64,000 nt of DNA, from positions 1 to 64,000 of the forward strand of contig CAJXSR010000002.1 of the NCBI GenBank assembly GCA_913061275.1, given 5' to 3'. Origin of the DNA: an uncultured Paracoccaceae bacterium. Lineage in GTDB: Bacteria; Pseudomonadota; Alphaproteobacteria; Rhodobacterales; Rhodobacteraceae. Shown here piece by piece: positions 48,601-58,314 of the stretch (its first letter is position 1; every line of letters begins with the position of its first letter). Made by a program: the position numbers and the translations under genes. Under the pieces are notes generated by a model that ran no database searches, was not told the DNA's origin, and saw only the letters and a list, made by a program, of their open reading frames with translations.

Positions 48601-50382
48601 ATGCACGCTTACCGTAGCCATACTTGCGCTGATCTAAACGCTTCAAATGTCGGCGACACTGTCCGTCTATCTGGTTGGGTACATCGTGTGCGCGATCATG
48701 GCGGTATTTTGTTTATCGATTTGCGCGATCATTACGGCATCACGCAAGTTTTGGCAGACCCTGACAGTGCTGCATTTTCCGCGTTGGAAAATGTGCGTTC
48801 TGAATGGTGTATCCGCATTGATGGTGAAGTAAAAGCGCGCGACCCTGAACTGGTAAACAAGAATATTCCAACAGGTGAGATAGAGATTTTTATCCGTGAA
48901 ATGGAAGTGTTGGGTGCTTCTGCTGAATTGCCATTGCAAGTGTTTGGTGAACCAGATTTCCCTGAAGAAACCCGTTTGAAATACCGCTTTTTGGATTTAC
49001 GCCGCGAAACTTTGCACAACAACATGATCTTGCGTTCAAACGTAGTCAAATCTATCCGCCAGCGCATGGATGACCAAGGGTTCAATGAATTTCAAACACC
49101 GATTATTACCGCGTCTTCACCCGAAGGTGCGCGTGACTTTTTAGTGCCGTCTCGCCAGTTCCCAGGTAAATTCTATGCGCTGCCACAAGCACCGCAACAA
49201 TTCAAACAGATGATTATGGTTGCAGGTTTTGATAAATACTTCCAAATCGCCCCCTGTTTTCGCGATGAAGATCCGCGTGCCGACCGTTCACCAACGGATT
49301 TTTACCAGTTGGATTTAGAGATGTCTTTTGTTGACCAGCAAGATGTGTTCGACACCATCGAACCTGTGTTGAAAGGCGTGTTCAAAGATTTCGGTAAGGG
49401 CCGCCCAGTTTCACAAGACTGGCCGCAAATATCTTACAAAGATGCAGCCCTTTGGTATGGCACTGACAAGCCCGATTTGCGCAATCCGATCAAGATGCAA
49501 ATTGTATCTGAGCATTTTGCTGGTTCTGGGTTTAAAATCTTTGCATCCATTCTGGAAAATGAAGGCACTGAAATTCGCGCCATTCCAGCCCCCAAAGGCG
49601 GATCACGTAAATTTTGTGACCGTATGAACGCGTTCGCGCAAAAAGAAGGCCTGCCGGGCATGGGCTATATCTTCTGGCGCGATCAGGGCGAAGGCTTGGA
49701 AGCAGCAGGGCCATTGGCCAAGAACATCGGGCCAGAGCGCACGGAAGCGATCCGTCAGCAGTTGGGTCTTGAAGTGGGCGATGCGGCGTTCTTCCTTGGT
49801 GGTAAGCCTAAAACCTTTGAAGGTGTTGCAGGTCGTGCACGTGTTGAAATTGGTGAACAACTGAACTTGACCAACGCGGACAGTTTTGAATTTGCATGGA
49901 TCGTCGATTTCCCGATGTATGAACGTGATGCGGAAACTGGCAAAGTGGATTTCAGCCACAACCCGTTTTCAATGCCCCAAGGTGGGATGGATGCGCTGGA
50001 CGCGGATGATCCTGAAACGATTTTGGGCTACCAATATGATTTGGCCTGTAATGGTTACGAGCTGATTTCGGGTGCGATCCGTAATCACCGCCCAGAAATC
50101 ATGTACAAAGCCTTCGGTATTGCAGGCTACCCTAAAGAGGAAGTCACCAAACGCTTCGGCGGTATGGTAAATGCGTTTACATATGGCGCACCACCCCACG
50201 GCGGTTGTGCCGCAGGCATCGATCGTATCGTGATGCTACTGGCTGATGAGCAAAGTATCCGTCAGGTTATCATGTTCCCGATGAACCAACGGGCCGAAGA
50301 TTTGATGCTGAACGGACCAAGTGACCCAACCAATGAACAACTGCGAGAGTTGGGCCTGCGGGTTATTCCACAGGAAGATTAA
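48601..50382 (+). CDS. aspS: Aspartate-tRNA ligase
   Basis: Charges tRNA-Asp (and perhaps tRNA-Asn, as many alphaproteobacteria lack AsnRS). 593 residues. OB-fold anticodon domain (about 1-110), class II motif 2 in [20 protein letters not shown], the GAD-type insertion and motif 3 [14 protein letters not shown] near the end. ATG 48601 is chosen; AAGGGA lies eight bases upstream. Confidence 0.97.
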   Translation: MHAYRSHTCADLNASNVGDTVRLSGWVHRVRDHGGILFIDLRDHYGITQVLADPDSAAFSALENVRSEWCIRIDGEVKARDPELVNKNIPTGEIEIFIREMEVLGASAELPLQVFGEPDFPEETRLKYRFLDLRRETLHNNMILRSNVVKSIRQRMDDQGFNEFQTPIITASSPEGARDFLVPSRQFPGKFYALPQAPQQFKQMIMVAGFDKYFQIAPCFRDEDPRADRSPTDFYQLDLEMSFVDQQDVFDTIEPVLKGVFKDFGKGRPVSQDWPQISYKDAALWYGTDKPDLRNPIKMQIVSEHFAGSGFKIFASILENEGTEIRAIPAPKGGSRKFCDRMNAFAQKEGLPGMGYIFWRDQGEGLEAAGPLAKNIGPERTEAIRQQLGLEVGDAAFFLGGKPKTFEGVAGRARVEIGEQLNLTNADSFEFAWIVDFPMYERDAETGKVDFSHNPFSMPQGGMDALDADDPETILGYQYDLACNGYELISGAIRNHRPEIMYKAFGIAGYPKEEVTKRFGGMVNAFTYGAPPHGGCAAGIDRIVMLLADEQSIRQVIMFPMNQRAEDLMLNGPSDPTNEQLRELGLRVIPQED

Positions 50383-50984
50383 GACCTGTGAGCGTTTTTA
50401 TATAGTTTTTGTGCCTCTGCAATAATGCTATTTGCTTTACCCTCGATCAAGTCGAGCGGGATAACTTGTAACCCGTCTACCATGAACGGTTTGCAGCTTA
50501 CATTGGTCAGTGACTTTTCTAGTTTGATTTTAGATAGGAAGCCGAAATTCAGATTTGGTTTTGTGGAAATACACAAAGCTTGCGGTTTACCCAACCATTT
50601 TTTGTTCATCTTGCTGGCAAAGTGAAACGCGGTATATTCCTTGTCTGACGAAAGGGCGTGAACGTCTTGCCACTTTATTCTTTTAACGAAATTAGTAGTT
50701 TCAACGACCAAACCAGTTTCGTCGAGTTCCAACGTATAGCTGTTAATATCCCCTGAAGTTATTTCATTTAAATTATGCAGACCCTTTTTGGCATATGAAC
50801 TGACAAAGAAAAATATACATATGATCGGGAATAATATCATACAGATGCGGAAAAACATCGGGGTAGAAGGCAAGGCAATAGCGGCGTAAAGCAATAGGCT
50901 TTGGGAAGCGGTGATGATGACCATTAGAATGGTTAAACAAAACAAGATATATTTTGGTTCTGATTGTGATAATTTATAGGTCAT
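50379..50984 (-). CDS. Hypothetical membrane protein (YcxB/PH-like)
   Basis: 201 residues. Two N-terminal membrane helices (about 12-35 and 43-62) are followed by a cytoplasmic domain with [20 protein letters not shown], similar to YcxB-like or bacterial PH domains. Function unknown. AAGG precedes the ATG. It overlaps the end of aspS by four bases (convergent). Confidence 0.72.
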   Translation of the reverse strand: MTYKLSQSEPKYILFCLTILMVIITASQSLLLYAAIALPSTPMFFRICMILFPIICIFFFVSSYAKKGLHNLNEITSGDINSYTLELDETGLVVETTNFVKRIKWQDVHALSSDKEYTAFHFASKMNKKWLGKPQALCISTKPNLNFGFLSKIKLEKSLTNVSCKPFMVDGLQVIPLDLIEGKANSIIAEAQKLYKNAHRS

Positions 50985-51021
50985 GATGTTTACGCCTTTT
51001 CACTCATTACATTGTTTTGGG

Positions 51022-51849
51022 TCATGGTCGGCTTTTGATGAATTTTGCACCTGTTGCGTTTCGTCCAAATCCTACTTTTAACATGCGAACCTTTGGTCTT
51101 GGGGCTTTGATTTTTGAAGCGAGTGCATAGTGTAAATCTTTTTTTAACCGCGCGACGATTTTTGGAAGTTCCATGCCAAACGAAAGGGTTTTTCCGTTTG
51201 ATTGTCCACCGCTTGAGACAAGTGATAAAATTCTTGTGTGAATGCCTTCTTTGGCAAAAACAGGCGCACCTGATGAGCCGAACGTGACATTGCAATCAAA
51301 GGCCATAAGGCCGTCGTTACGGGCCAAAACGGAACATTTTCGTTGCCAAGACAATGCATCATCGCGGCCTTGACCGTAAGAAACCACACTGACCTGTTTT
51401 CCTTTTGTGGCCCCAGAATGTAACTTAAAGGGTGCTGCGGCAAAGCTGGTGATAGAGGCATTTAACTGTATCAGGGCCACATCGTGGCGGATATTTTTTT
51501 GGCTGGTTCCTGCATTTGGGTCATAGGATTTATGGGCTACAACCCGTAATCCTTTATGGGTTTCGATGGTTTTTCCATCGCGCAGACCCGCTTTGAATGT
51601 AAAATCTTCTGGTGCCATAAGCGCACCTGTACGTTGGTTAAAAACGCAATGCGCGGCCGTTAAAACTAGGTCATTACTGATAAGAACGCCCGTGCAATAA
51701 CCCCCTTGTGCCATATCAATACGGCCCACTGCCTCCCATCCGAAAAGATCTTCACGATCTGTCAAACGGATAAGCGTGCTGGTTTCGGCGTATGCGGGTG
51801 CCGATAAAGTGAGGCCTATAATTATGTGTGCAACAGATTTAAACTGCAT
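51022..51849 (-). CDS. Secreted trypsin-like serine protease
   Basis: 275 residues from ATG 51849. Signal peptide 1-21 (AYA then Glu). S1 fold with His67 in TAAHC, Asp123 in RHDVALIQL and Ser193 in FGSSGAPV. The usual GDSGGP has become GSSGAP, so the residue before the catalytic serine is Ser instead of Asp; activity is plausible but unusual. Cys52 and Cys68 could form the usual disulfide. Likely periplasmic or extracellular. No chymotrypsin partner nearby. Confidence 0.85.
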   Translation of the reverse strand: MQFKSVAHIIIGLTLSAPAYAETSTLIRLTDREDLFGWEAVGRIDMAQGGYCTGVLISNDLVLTAAHCVFNQRTGALMAPEDFTFKAGLRDGKTIETHKGLRVVAHKSYDPNAGTSQKNIRHDVALIQLNASITSFAAAPFKLHSGATKGKQVSVVSYGQGRDDALSWQRKCSVLARNDGLMAFDCNVTFGSSGAPVFAKEGIHTRILSLVSSGGQSNGKTLSFGMELPKIVARLKKDLHYALASKIKAPRPKVRMLKVGFGRNATGAKFIKSRP

Positions 51850-51955
51850 GATGTGTCCATTTTGTCGAACTTTCACTTTGGCAGTTTAAGGTGGTTAAAA
51901 TATGGTGGGTTTCTGACAATTTAATGCTTTTTGGCGCACTTTACCCTAGCAGCTG

Positions 51956-52582
51956 TTAATAACTTTTAGATTCTCCTGCTATTTCAAGGGCTTTTTGGAC
52001 AGCTGCACGGGTGTTCATCGCTGCAAAATGAGCTTTGACATTAGGGACAGTGCTACGCGGCACTCCATCACCCTCTAACCAACTGGTAATAATATATAAA
52101 TGAATGTCTGCCAATGAGTATTCGTCACCTAAAACCCAAGGGCCTTGTTGTAAAGTTTCTTCGATAAGTTTGAAGTTTTCGGCCATGTTTTCGGCAACTT
52201 TCGCCGTCATATCTTCAAATGAACTGGTTTTATTTGCCCAGCGATGGCCGCGCATTTTATGGGCGTGATTGACGTGAACAGTTGATGCTAAATAACATAG
52301 AATTTCATTCATTTTGGCGCATTTAAACGGGTCGTTCGGGATGAGTTTAGCATCGGGATGGGTATGCGCCACATAGGTTAATATAGCTGGGGTTTCGGTT
52401 ATTATACCCTGATCTGTTACAAGTGCTGGAACGCGGCCTTTGGGATTGATGGACAGGTAGTTTTGCTTTGTCTGCTCTTTTTCATAAAAATTTAACCGTA
52501 TGGTTTCAAACTTTGCGTTGGCTTCACAAAATGCGATTAAACTTGCCATTGCAATGGTACCAGGCGCGTAAAAGAGTTTCAT
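51956..52582 (-). CDS. Glutathione S-transferase family protein
   Basis: 208 residues. Thioredoxin-fold N-terminus (KLFYAPGTIAMASLIAFCEA, LSINPKGRVPALVTDQGIIT with the cis-proline VPALV and ET..ILTY) and an all-helical C-terminal domain. Catalytic residue may be Ser or Tyr near position 5-10. Substrate unknown. GGAAA precedes the ATG. Confidence 0.92.
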   Translation of the reverse strand: MKLFYAPGTIAMASLIAFCEANAKFETIRLNFYEKEQTKQNYLSINPKGRVPALVTDQGIITETPAILTYVAHTHPDAKLIPNDPFKCAKMNEILCYLASTVHVNHAHKMRGHRWANKTSSFEDMTAKVAENMAENFKLIEETLQQGPWVLGDEYSLADIHLYIITSWLEGDGVPRSTVPNVKAHFAAMNTRAAVQKALEIAGESKSY

Positions 52583-52845
52583 TGCATTTCCTTATCAGGT
52601 GCTAATTCTTACATTAGGCTGCATGATTAATAGATAATTGGCAAGATTGGTGTGAGGCGATTTTTCCGACGGAAACTTATGACAGTCTTTGTACAAGAAG
52701 CTATGCGGGCGCAAATATCTGACAGTTTCCTACGAATTATAAAGGCGGTTTTTCAATGTTTTAGTGCAATACTAAATTAGTTTACTGGTTTAGTTTTCCG
52801 TCTATTTAACTTGTAGTTTTACCAGGTCAACAGTATGTAATCTTT
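52583..52845. other. Intergenic stretch
   Basis: 263 bases between divergent GST and EI24 genes; contains their promoters. No gene or strong structure is supported. Confidence 0.4.
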
Positions 52846-53523
52846 ATGATATTTGACGCATTCTTTAAGGCATTGGCCCAATTTTCTGACCCTAGGTTCA
52901 GGAACATCCTGCTTATAGGTGTTGCCTTAACCATTGCCTTATTGGCAGGTTGTACATGGGTTTTGTTACTGGCACTTCCAGATACAATAAGTTTACCTTG
53001 GTTTGGGCAAATTGATTGGGTGTCATCGCTTTTATCGGGTTTCGTTCTGGTGTCGATGATCGGTTTGTCGGTGTTCTTGATGGTTCCAGTTGCATCTTTG
53101 TTTACTGGGTTGTTCTTGGATCGTGTGATGGATGCTGTTGAAGCAAAACATTATGCGCACCTGCCGCCCGCAGATAAAGTTAATTTCAAAGATACGTTAA
53201 TCGATAGCCTGAAATTTTTTGGATTACTAATCGTTGTTAATATATTGGCGTTAGGGATCTATCTATTGTCGACGGTTCTAGCCCCCGTTGTTTTTTGGGT
53301 TGTGAACGGTACGCTATTGGGGCGTGAATATTTTCAACTTGTTGCCATGCGTCGTCTTGGGCGCAAGAAAGCGAATGCATTGCGTGCCAAAAATCGTTTG
53401 TTGATCTGGGTTGCAGGGTTTTTGATGGCGGTGCCTTTATCGGTGCCACTGGTGAACTTGTTTATACCCGTGTTGGGGGTTGCTGTGTTTACACATATTT
53501 TTCACAGACTGAATAAAACTTAA
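52846..53523 (+). CDS. EI24 domain-containing membrane protein (CysZ-like)
   Basis: 225 residues, four or five helices. ALAQFSDPRFRNILLIGVAL at the start and FKDTLIDSLKFFGLLIVVNILALG in the middle fit the EI24/CysZ family; CysZ itself carries sulfate, but alphaproteobacterial members are of unknown role. No ribosome site is clear before ATG 52846. Confidence 0.88.
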   Translation: MIFDAFFKALAQFSDPRFRNILLIGVALTIALLAGCTWVLLLALPDTISLPWFGQIDWVSSLLSGFVLVSMIGLSVFLMVPVASLFTGLFLDRVMDAVEAKHYAHLPPADKVNFKDTLIDSLKFFGLLIVVNILALGIYLLSTVLAPVVFWVVNGTLLGREYFQLVAMRRLGRKKANALRAKNRLLIWVAGFLMAVPLSVPLVNLFIPVLGVAVFTHIFHRLNKT

Positions 53524-53607
53524 CAGGTTTTGCAGATAATTTTGCGTGTGCTTGCTATGCCTGTATATTTTCCGTACTCTTATTTTGCATAAAACAAAGG
53601 ATTATAG

Positions 53608-54366
53608 GTGACTGATTTCTTATTCGTCTGGCTGCCATTTTTAGCTGCAATCATCGCTGCTGCCTTTGGCGTTTGCCTGATGTTTCTTGGGACGCGTACC
53701 TATATCAATGCAGTTCTTTTGCGGCGTTGGGGTGTGATAGACAAGGCTATTGTAACCAAACGGTACCGTGAAAAAAAAGAAACGCGCCGTGACAACAGCA
53801 TCATAACCCAGACACATTATACAAATTTCGTAGATTATGTTTTTCAACGGGAAGCAACTTCATATGAGATAAAACGCAGGTTGCCTACTAATGAATTGTG
53901 GGAAAGCCTATCTGTCGGGGATGAGGTGGAAATCATCTATTTACCGCGCAACCCCAATAACAGTCAGTTGGCAGAATATTATGTGAATGCAGGCAAGATA
54001 GGCGGGATAATCCAAATGGGGTTCGGCGCTATCGTTACAACCAGTTGCCTAACATATCTGATCTCGGGTTTACTGACTGCCAGCTATCCTATTTCGAAAA
54101 CCATTGCGGGCGATGACTGGATAAAAGCACAGGCAGTTGTGCTTTGGATCACCAAACCAGATGATCCGTTTTTGCGCATCATGCAGCCAAAATCACGGAT
54201 GGTTCACCTAGAGGTGGGCGATGATGATGGCGGGCGTGATTATGTTGGGCAAACAGATGTTTTTTTAGGTGCTAACGAGTTTCCTGAAGTGCGTGTGGGG
54301 GATGTTATGGATGTTTTACATCATCCTATTGATAAAAATTATGCGACATTACGAACCTTAGAATAA
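53608..54366 (+). CDS. DUF3592 domain-containing membrane protein
   Basis: 252 residues. N-terminal helix (about 4-30), then a beta-rich DUF3592 region (VDYVFQREATSYEIKRRLPT, LSVGDEVEIIYLPRNPNNSQ), a second helix (about 135-158) and a further soluble part. GTG start; AAAGGA lies six bases upstream. Function unknown. Confidence 0.8.
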   Translation: MTDFLFVWLPFLAAIIAAAFGVCLMFLGTRTYINAVLLRRWGVIDKAIVTKRYREKKETRRDNSIITQTHYTNFVDYVFQREATSYEIKRRLPTNELWESLSVGDEVEIIYLPRNPNNSQLAEYYVNAGKIGGIIQMGFGAIVTTSCLTYLISGLLTASYPISKTIAGDDWIKAQAVVLWITKPDDPFLRIMQPKSRMVHLEVGDDDGGRDYVGQTDVFLGANEFPEVRVGDVMDVLHHPIDKNYATLRTLE

Positions 54367-54422
54367 ACCATGCACTACGGCCACTATGTGATTAGGCATG
54401 AGGCGATAAAGGATAAAATGCA

Positions 54423-55430
54423 TTGGGTGAAATTGATCTACTTTTGCGCGGGGCGGCTATTGGCAGCGCGCTATTGATTGGTATCGGTATTTTCATGGGT
54501 GCAGCGCCGATCAAAAAATCCATATCCATTTTAGCTTTTCTGGTTTCGATTGCCTGTTATCTAATTGCCTCTAGCCCAAGTCTTGACCCAGTCATTGGGT
54601 TTACGGCGCCTTACTTTGTACTGGGTGCTATACTTGCCCCAGTTAGTTTTACTTGGGCGATCTTAGAGATTTTATTTGATGATTTTGAAAAAAAACGTAT
54701 CTGGGTAGGTATAGCTGTCCTAACGGTCGTACCTGCCTTAATGGCTGATTTTATGCCAATGCTCATGCATGTTCGTGGCGTTGTTGTCTTGTTGCTTTAT
54801 CTTGGCCTTTTGTATTTGGCTATATCATCAGGTCCAGATGATCTGGTTGAAAAACGCCGTTTATTTAGGCGGGTGTTTGTCGGCAGTATGGCGTTGCTAG
54901 GGGTTATCATTTCGATTGTGGAAATCGGGTTTGATGACGCTGCCCTGCCCGCTGCATTATTTCCCATTCAGGCGGCGTCTTTTTATATTCTTACGATTGT
55001 TTTTGGGCTTTGGGTATTTACCCTTAGCTCTGATATTTGGGCCCCTGTTGATGGGAAGAATCACGATAAGGAACGTAGGCCCATAACAAAGGATAGCCAT
55101 TTGATTGGCCAGCTGAATGCGGCAATGACAGCAGGTGTTTGGCGTGAAGAGGGTTTGACGGTGGGTGCGCTTGCAAAGCAGCTGGGTGTGCCTGAACATA
55201 AACTGCGTCAGGTTATTAACCGTGATCTGAATTTTCGCAACTTTTCTACTTTTATCAATGGGCACCGTATTGAAGCAGCTATGCAGACCTTGAGTGATCC
55301 GAAAACGTCAGGGCGCACGATACTTGAAGTGGCTTATGACACAGGGTTCTCATCACTAGGCCCGTTTAACAAAGCCTTTCGAAATCATACAGGGCAAAGC
55401 CCGCGTGAATATCGGGGTAAGATGGTTTGA
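54423..55430 (+). CDS. AraC family regulator with membrane N-terminus
   Basis: 335 residues. About seven membrane helices fill residues 5-205, and an AraC DNA-binding domain follows (about 230-335: LTVGALAKQLGVPEHKLRQV, then ILEVAYDTGFSSLGPFNKAF, then HTGQSPREYR). Such membrane-bound AraC proteins sense something at the membrane. TTG 54423 start (AAAGGA nine bases upstream); ATG 54419 is in another frame. Upstream of the secreted peptide and sterol desaturase, its probable targets. Confidence 0.85.
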   Translation: MGEIDLLLRGAAIGSALLIGIGIFMGAAPIKKSISILAFLVSIACYLIASSPSLDPVIGFTAPYFVLGAILAPVSFTWAILEILFDDFEKKRIWVGIAVLTVVPALMADFMPMLMHVRGVVVLLLYLGLLYLAISSGPDDLVEKRRLFRRVFVGSMALLGVIISIVEIGFDDAALPAALFPIQAASFYILTIVFGLWVFTLSSDIWAPVDGKNHDKERRPITKDSHLIGQLNAAMTAGVWREEGLTVGALAKQLGVPEHKLRQVINRDLNFRNFSTFINGHRIEAAMQTLSDPKTSGRTILEVAYDTGFSSLGPFNKAFRNHTGQSPREYRGKMV

Positions 55431-55550
55431 ATACCCGTCGTTCATGAAAAATACCCATTGATTTTGACAAATTCGCGCTGATTTTGAAATCAAAGCGAAT
55501 TACCGATTTATCCCATTCATATGTTCATCGTCACTTAAAAGGAGTTAACG

Positions 55551-55730
55551 ATGACACATTCAATTTTAAAATACACGATCAGCGCAACTGTGCTTATTTT
55601 GACCGCTATGCAGCCCCAAACCCTATTGGCAGATGGATTAGATATCTTTCCACCAACACAATGGCCTGCGGAAGATGTTGTGAAAGAAGAAACGCCGTTT
55701 CGTGCAACTATGTCTGAGGCTACCCAATGA
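55551..55730 (+). CDS. Small secreted peptide coupled to the desaturase gene
   Basis: 59 residues. A typical signal peptide (HSILKYTISATVLILTAMQ, cleavage after LLA near 28) leaves about 30 acidic residues (DGLDIFPPTQWPAEDVVKEE). AAAGGAG lies seven bases before the ATG. The stop TGA overlaps the ATG of the sterol-desaturase gene (ATGA), so the two are translationally coupled. Not recognised from any family. Confidence 0.75.
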   Translation: MTHSILKYTISATVLILTAMQPQTLLADGLDIFPPTQWPAEDVVKEETPFRATMSEATQ

Positions 55731-56512
55731 ATGAGTTTTGCATATTAGACGTATTCGCAGGTATGTTTGCAGGTGATTTATTGCGCTACGTAATTGGGGC
55801 AGGCGGTGTTTATCTGGTGATAAACATCGCCTTGGCAGCACGGCTTCATAGCCGAAAGATCAGGGGCAGCACCCCACCTGCATCGCAGATGCGTCGTGAA
55901 ATTTTGGCAAGTCTACGAACTGTATTGATCTTTAGCTTGGTTGGCATGTCAATCGTGTTGGGTGTGCAGCTGGGCTTGATGCAAGTTTACGAAGATATTC
56001 AACTTTATGGTTGGGCCTATCTAGCCGGTTCAACATTACTTACGATCATTATTCATGATGCGTATTTTTACTGGGCCCATCGCATTATGCACCGTCCGAG
56101 CTTGTTTCACATACTACACAGATTGCACCATAAATCGCATAACCCCAGCCCGTTTACATCATATTCTTTTGATGCAGGTGAGGCGGTGGTGAATGCATTA
56201 TTCTTGCCACTGATTTTACTGGTACTACCACTGCACCCAATCGCTTTGTTGATATTCACAAGCCATATGATGTTGCGCAACGCAATCGGGCATTGCGGGA
56301 TAGAGGTATTTCCAGCCAACAAAAAAGGTAATCCATTATTTGGTTGGCTGACTACTGTGACCCATCATGATCTGCATCATGCACATGCAGGGTATAATAT
56401 GGGTTTGTATTTTAGTTGGTGGGATCGCTTGATGGGTACCGAACATCCTGACTATCAGGCAGAGTTCAAACGTGTAAGTGGCAGCGATAATCACGAAAAG
56501 GTGATTGCGTGA
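55727..56512 (+). CDS. Sterol desaturase/fatty acid hydroxylase family protein
   Basis: 261 residues, about four helices. The di-iron histidine boxes are present: HDAYFYWAHRIMH (about 108-120), HRLHHKSH (about 128-135), HCGIE and THHDLHHAH (about 223-231). Such enzymes hydroxylate or desaturate lipids at the inner membrane. Directly coupled to a 59-residue secreted peptide, downstream of a membrane AraC regulator. Confidence 0.92.
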   Translation: MNEFCILDVFAGMFAGDLLRYVIGAGGVYLVINIALAARLHSRKIRGSTPPASQMRREILASLRTVLIFSLVGMSIVLGVQLGLMQVYEDIQLYGWAYLAGSTLLTIIIHDAYFYWAHRIMHRPSLFHILHRLHHKSHNPSPFTSYSFDAGEAVVNALFLPLILLVLPLHPIALLIFTSHMMLRNAIGHCGIEVFPANKKGNPLFGWLTTVTHHDLHHAHAGYNMGLYFSWWDRLMGTEHPDYQAEFKRVSGSDNHEKVIA

Positions 56513-56550
56513 TGCTTGATTGATGCCGTCTTGCAGGTACCCTTGACCTA

Positions 56551-56655
56551 TTGATTGAAAACCTAAACGCCAAAATATGGATTGTCTGTCTGTGTGTCTG
56601 GGTTTGTATCGTCGCCGCTATGATAACCATGAAATGGGAACCCTCGTATGAATAA
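56551..56655 (+). CDS. Candidate single-helix microprotein
   Basis: 34 residues from TTG 56551. NAK is followed by a hydrophobic segment IWIVCLCVWVCIVAAMIT and then MKWEPSYE. Its stop (56653-56655) overlaps the ATG of the next gene (56648), as in coupled genes. No ribosome site is obvious and the start is uncommon. Real or accidental cannot be told by eye. Confidence 0.3.
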   Translation: MIENLNAKIWIVCLCVWVCIVAAMITMKWEPSYE

Positions 56656-57850
56656 GTATATGACACATATTATTGCCACCACGCTTTTAGTTTTACCGAA
56701 CGCAAGTATTGCAGAAGGTATTGTTAGTAAAATTGTGAATGCGCCGCTTTCTGCCACAGGAACGGTTATGGATGCGCGTGTCGGGGTTAATGTTTATCTT
56801 CAAAGCCCTGAAGCCAGTGGTATCGAATTTATGAACCCTGATGTTTTGGGATATGGCATTCCTGCGGGTGGGGAAATTCAAGTAGAAATGTCTGACGGTT
56901 TTGAACGCGACTGGAATGTGGCCTTAACCCAATCCGCATTGATGTTGGTAACAGGGGCACCGCAACAAGGCCTGCCGGGTAAAATGTTGGGTTATACTGT
57001 GCAAGATGGCGAGCATGAAAATGTATTTTTGATAACACCAACAGATGAAGCAGGTGTTCCTGCTGATATGGCGATGTCGCCTGCACCTGGCTCTAAGGAA
57101 GATCCTGTGCGCAATAAAGGCATCAAAGTTATCCATATCGGGTTTCAGCAAAGTGCATTTTTCAACCGTGGCTCGAGCGGTACAGTAACAGTACGAATTA
57201 TAAATGGTGCGGGTGATACTGTTGGTGAGGGCAGCGCAAGTCTGGACTTTATCAAAACGCCTCTTGCGCAAGTACTGCCAACAAACTTCCCGCAAAAAAG
57301 ACGCAATCACAACTGGCAAACTATTAGTGCAGGTGACACGTTAGGACATACCAAAGGAACGTTGCCCCTGACATATATGGTTTATGGTGCGTCCCCCAAA
57401 GCGGATACAGAGGCGTTATATGCCTTTAAGGGCGGGTTAGAGGGCGTTGGCGTTCTGTCAACGCCACAGCTTAAGAAAATGGGTTATGCCAAACCTGATG
57501 CGTTAGCGCGCTATAATGGGGGCCTCGTATTACACGATCAGAATAACGATGGTGTATTAGACCCTGTATCGGATAAAATTATCGGGGGTATTATTGCCTC
57601 CGCGCCCAAAGGGGCAAAGGGCCAAGAATTGAAAAGCCTAGAAAAAGACGGAATGCCTGTCTTATCAGTGTTAACCGAAAAAATGGCCCCAAAACCCGGA
57701 AAACGCTGGGGCGGGCCTATGCTAATGTTGCAATTTACAGGCGGCAGTATGCCCGGGAAATATCGCCCTACGGTCGCATTGCTGAATGATCCCGATAACC
57801 TAAGCAGCGGTGATGGATCCGCTTTTACATACACAATCCGCGTAAAATAA
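56648..57850 (+). CDS. Hypothetical secreted protein
   Basis: 400 residues, not recognised. Signal peptide about 1-22 (LLVLPNASIA). The mature part is Gly/Thr-rich with beta-like stretches and contains DQNNDGVLDP (about 297-306), a calcium-binding turn of the EF-hand/dockerin kind. No lipobox or anchor. It lies after the sterol-desaturase gene and may be co-regulated by the AraC protein, but this is inferred from order only. Confidence 0.7.
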   Translation: MNKYMTHIIATTLLVLPNASIAEGIVSKIVNAPLSATGTVMDARVGVNVYLQSPEASGIEFMNPDVLGYGIPAGGEIQVEMSDGFERDWNVALTQSALMLVTGAPQQGLPGKMLGYTVQDGEHENVFLITPTDEAGVPADMAMSPAPGSKEDPVRNKGIKVIHIGFQQSAFFNRGSSGTVTVRIINGAGDTVGEGSASLDFIKTPLAQVLPTNFPQKRRNHNWQTISAGDTLGHTKGTLPLTYMVYGASPKADTEALYAFKGGLEGVGVLSTPQLKKMGYAKPDALARYNGGLVLHDQNNDGVLDPVSDKIIGGIIASAPKGAKGQELKSLEKDGMPVLSVLTEKMAPKPGKRWGGPMLMLQFTGGSMPGKYRPTVALLNDPDNLSSGDGSAFTYTIRVK

Positions 57851-57958
57851 CGGTTCTATCCAAAGGGTGAACAATATCTGATTAAATCTGGTCAGAGCCA
57901 TGGGGCTGGACAGCTTTCTGGTATGAGCTGGAAAATAGACTGCTGATTTAAGGGTACC

Positions 57959-57972
57959 TTGATCTAGGTCAA
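57959..57972 (+). promoter_or_regulatory. FNR-type box
   Basis: TTGATCTAGGTCAA matches the FNR/FnrL consensus TTGAT-N4-ATCAA with one mismatch. It lies 60 bases before the YdcH gene at 58032, in a position suited to activation or repression under low oxygen. Confidence 0.7.
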
Positions 57973-58031
57973 GGATTGCTTGGGCTTCGGGCAATAGGCT
58001 GGCGTCATATCCAACCAAACAGGAGACTGTC

Positions 58032-58271
58032 ATGTCACACACCCCGCATGAATTAGCCGAAGAATTCCCAGACCACACGGATGCGATCCATAAATTGAAA
58101 ATTGAAAACGCCCATTTCGCACGGCTTTTTGATGAATACCACGATGTAAACGGTGCCATTCACCGCTCTGAAACAAATGTGGAGCCAACGGATGACCTTA
58201 ATGAGCAAGCAATGCGTAAGCAGCGTATGGTCTTGAAAGATGAACTTTGGGGCATGTTGCAAGCTGGGTAA
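58032..58271 (+). CDS. YdcH/DUF465 family protein
   Basis: 79 residues. IHKLKIENAHFARLFDEYHD followed by NEQAMRKQRMVLKDELWGML is the helical YdcH pattern. A second family member is at 28214. GGAG precedes the ATG. An FNR box upstream suggests oxygen control; function unknown. Confidence 0.9.
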   Translation: MSHTPHELAEEFPDHTDAIHKLKIENAHFARLFDEYHDVNGAIHRSETNVEPTDDLNEQAMRKQRMVLKDELWGMLQAG

Positions 58272-58314
58272 TATACGCCACATAGTTAAGGCCTGCTTTT
58301 TTGCAGGTCTAGGG

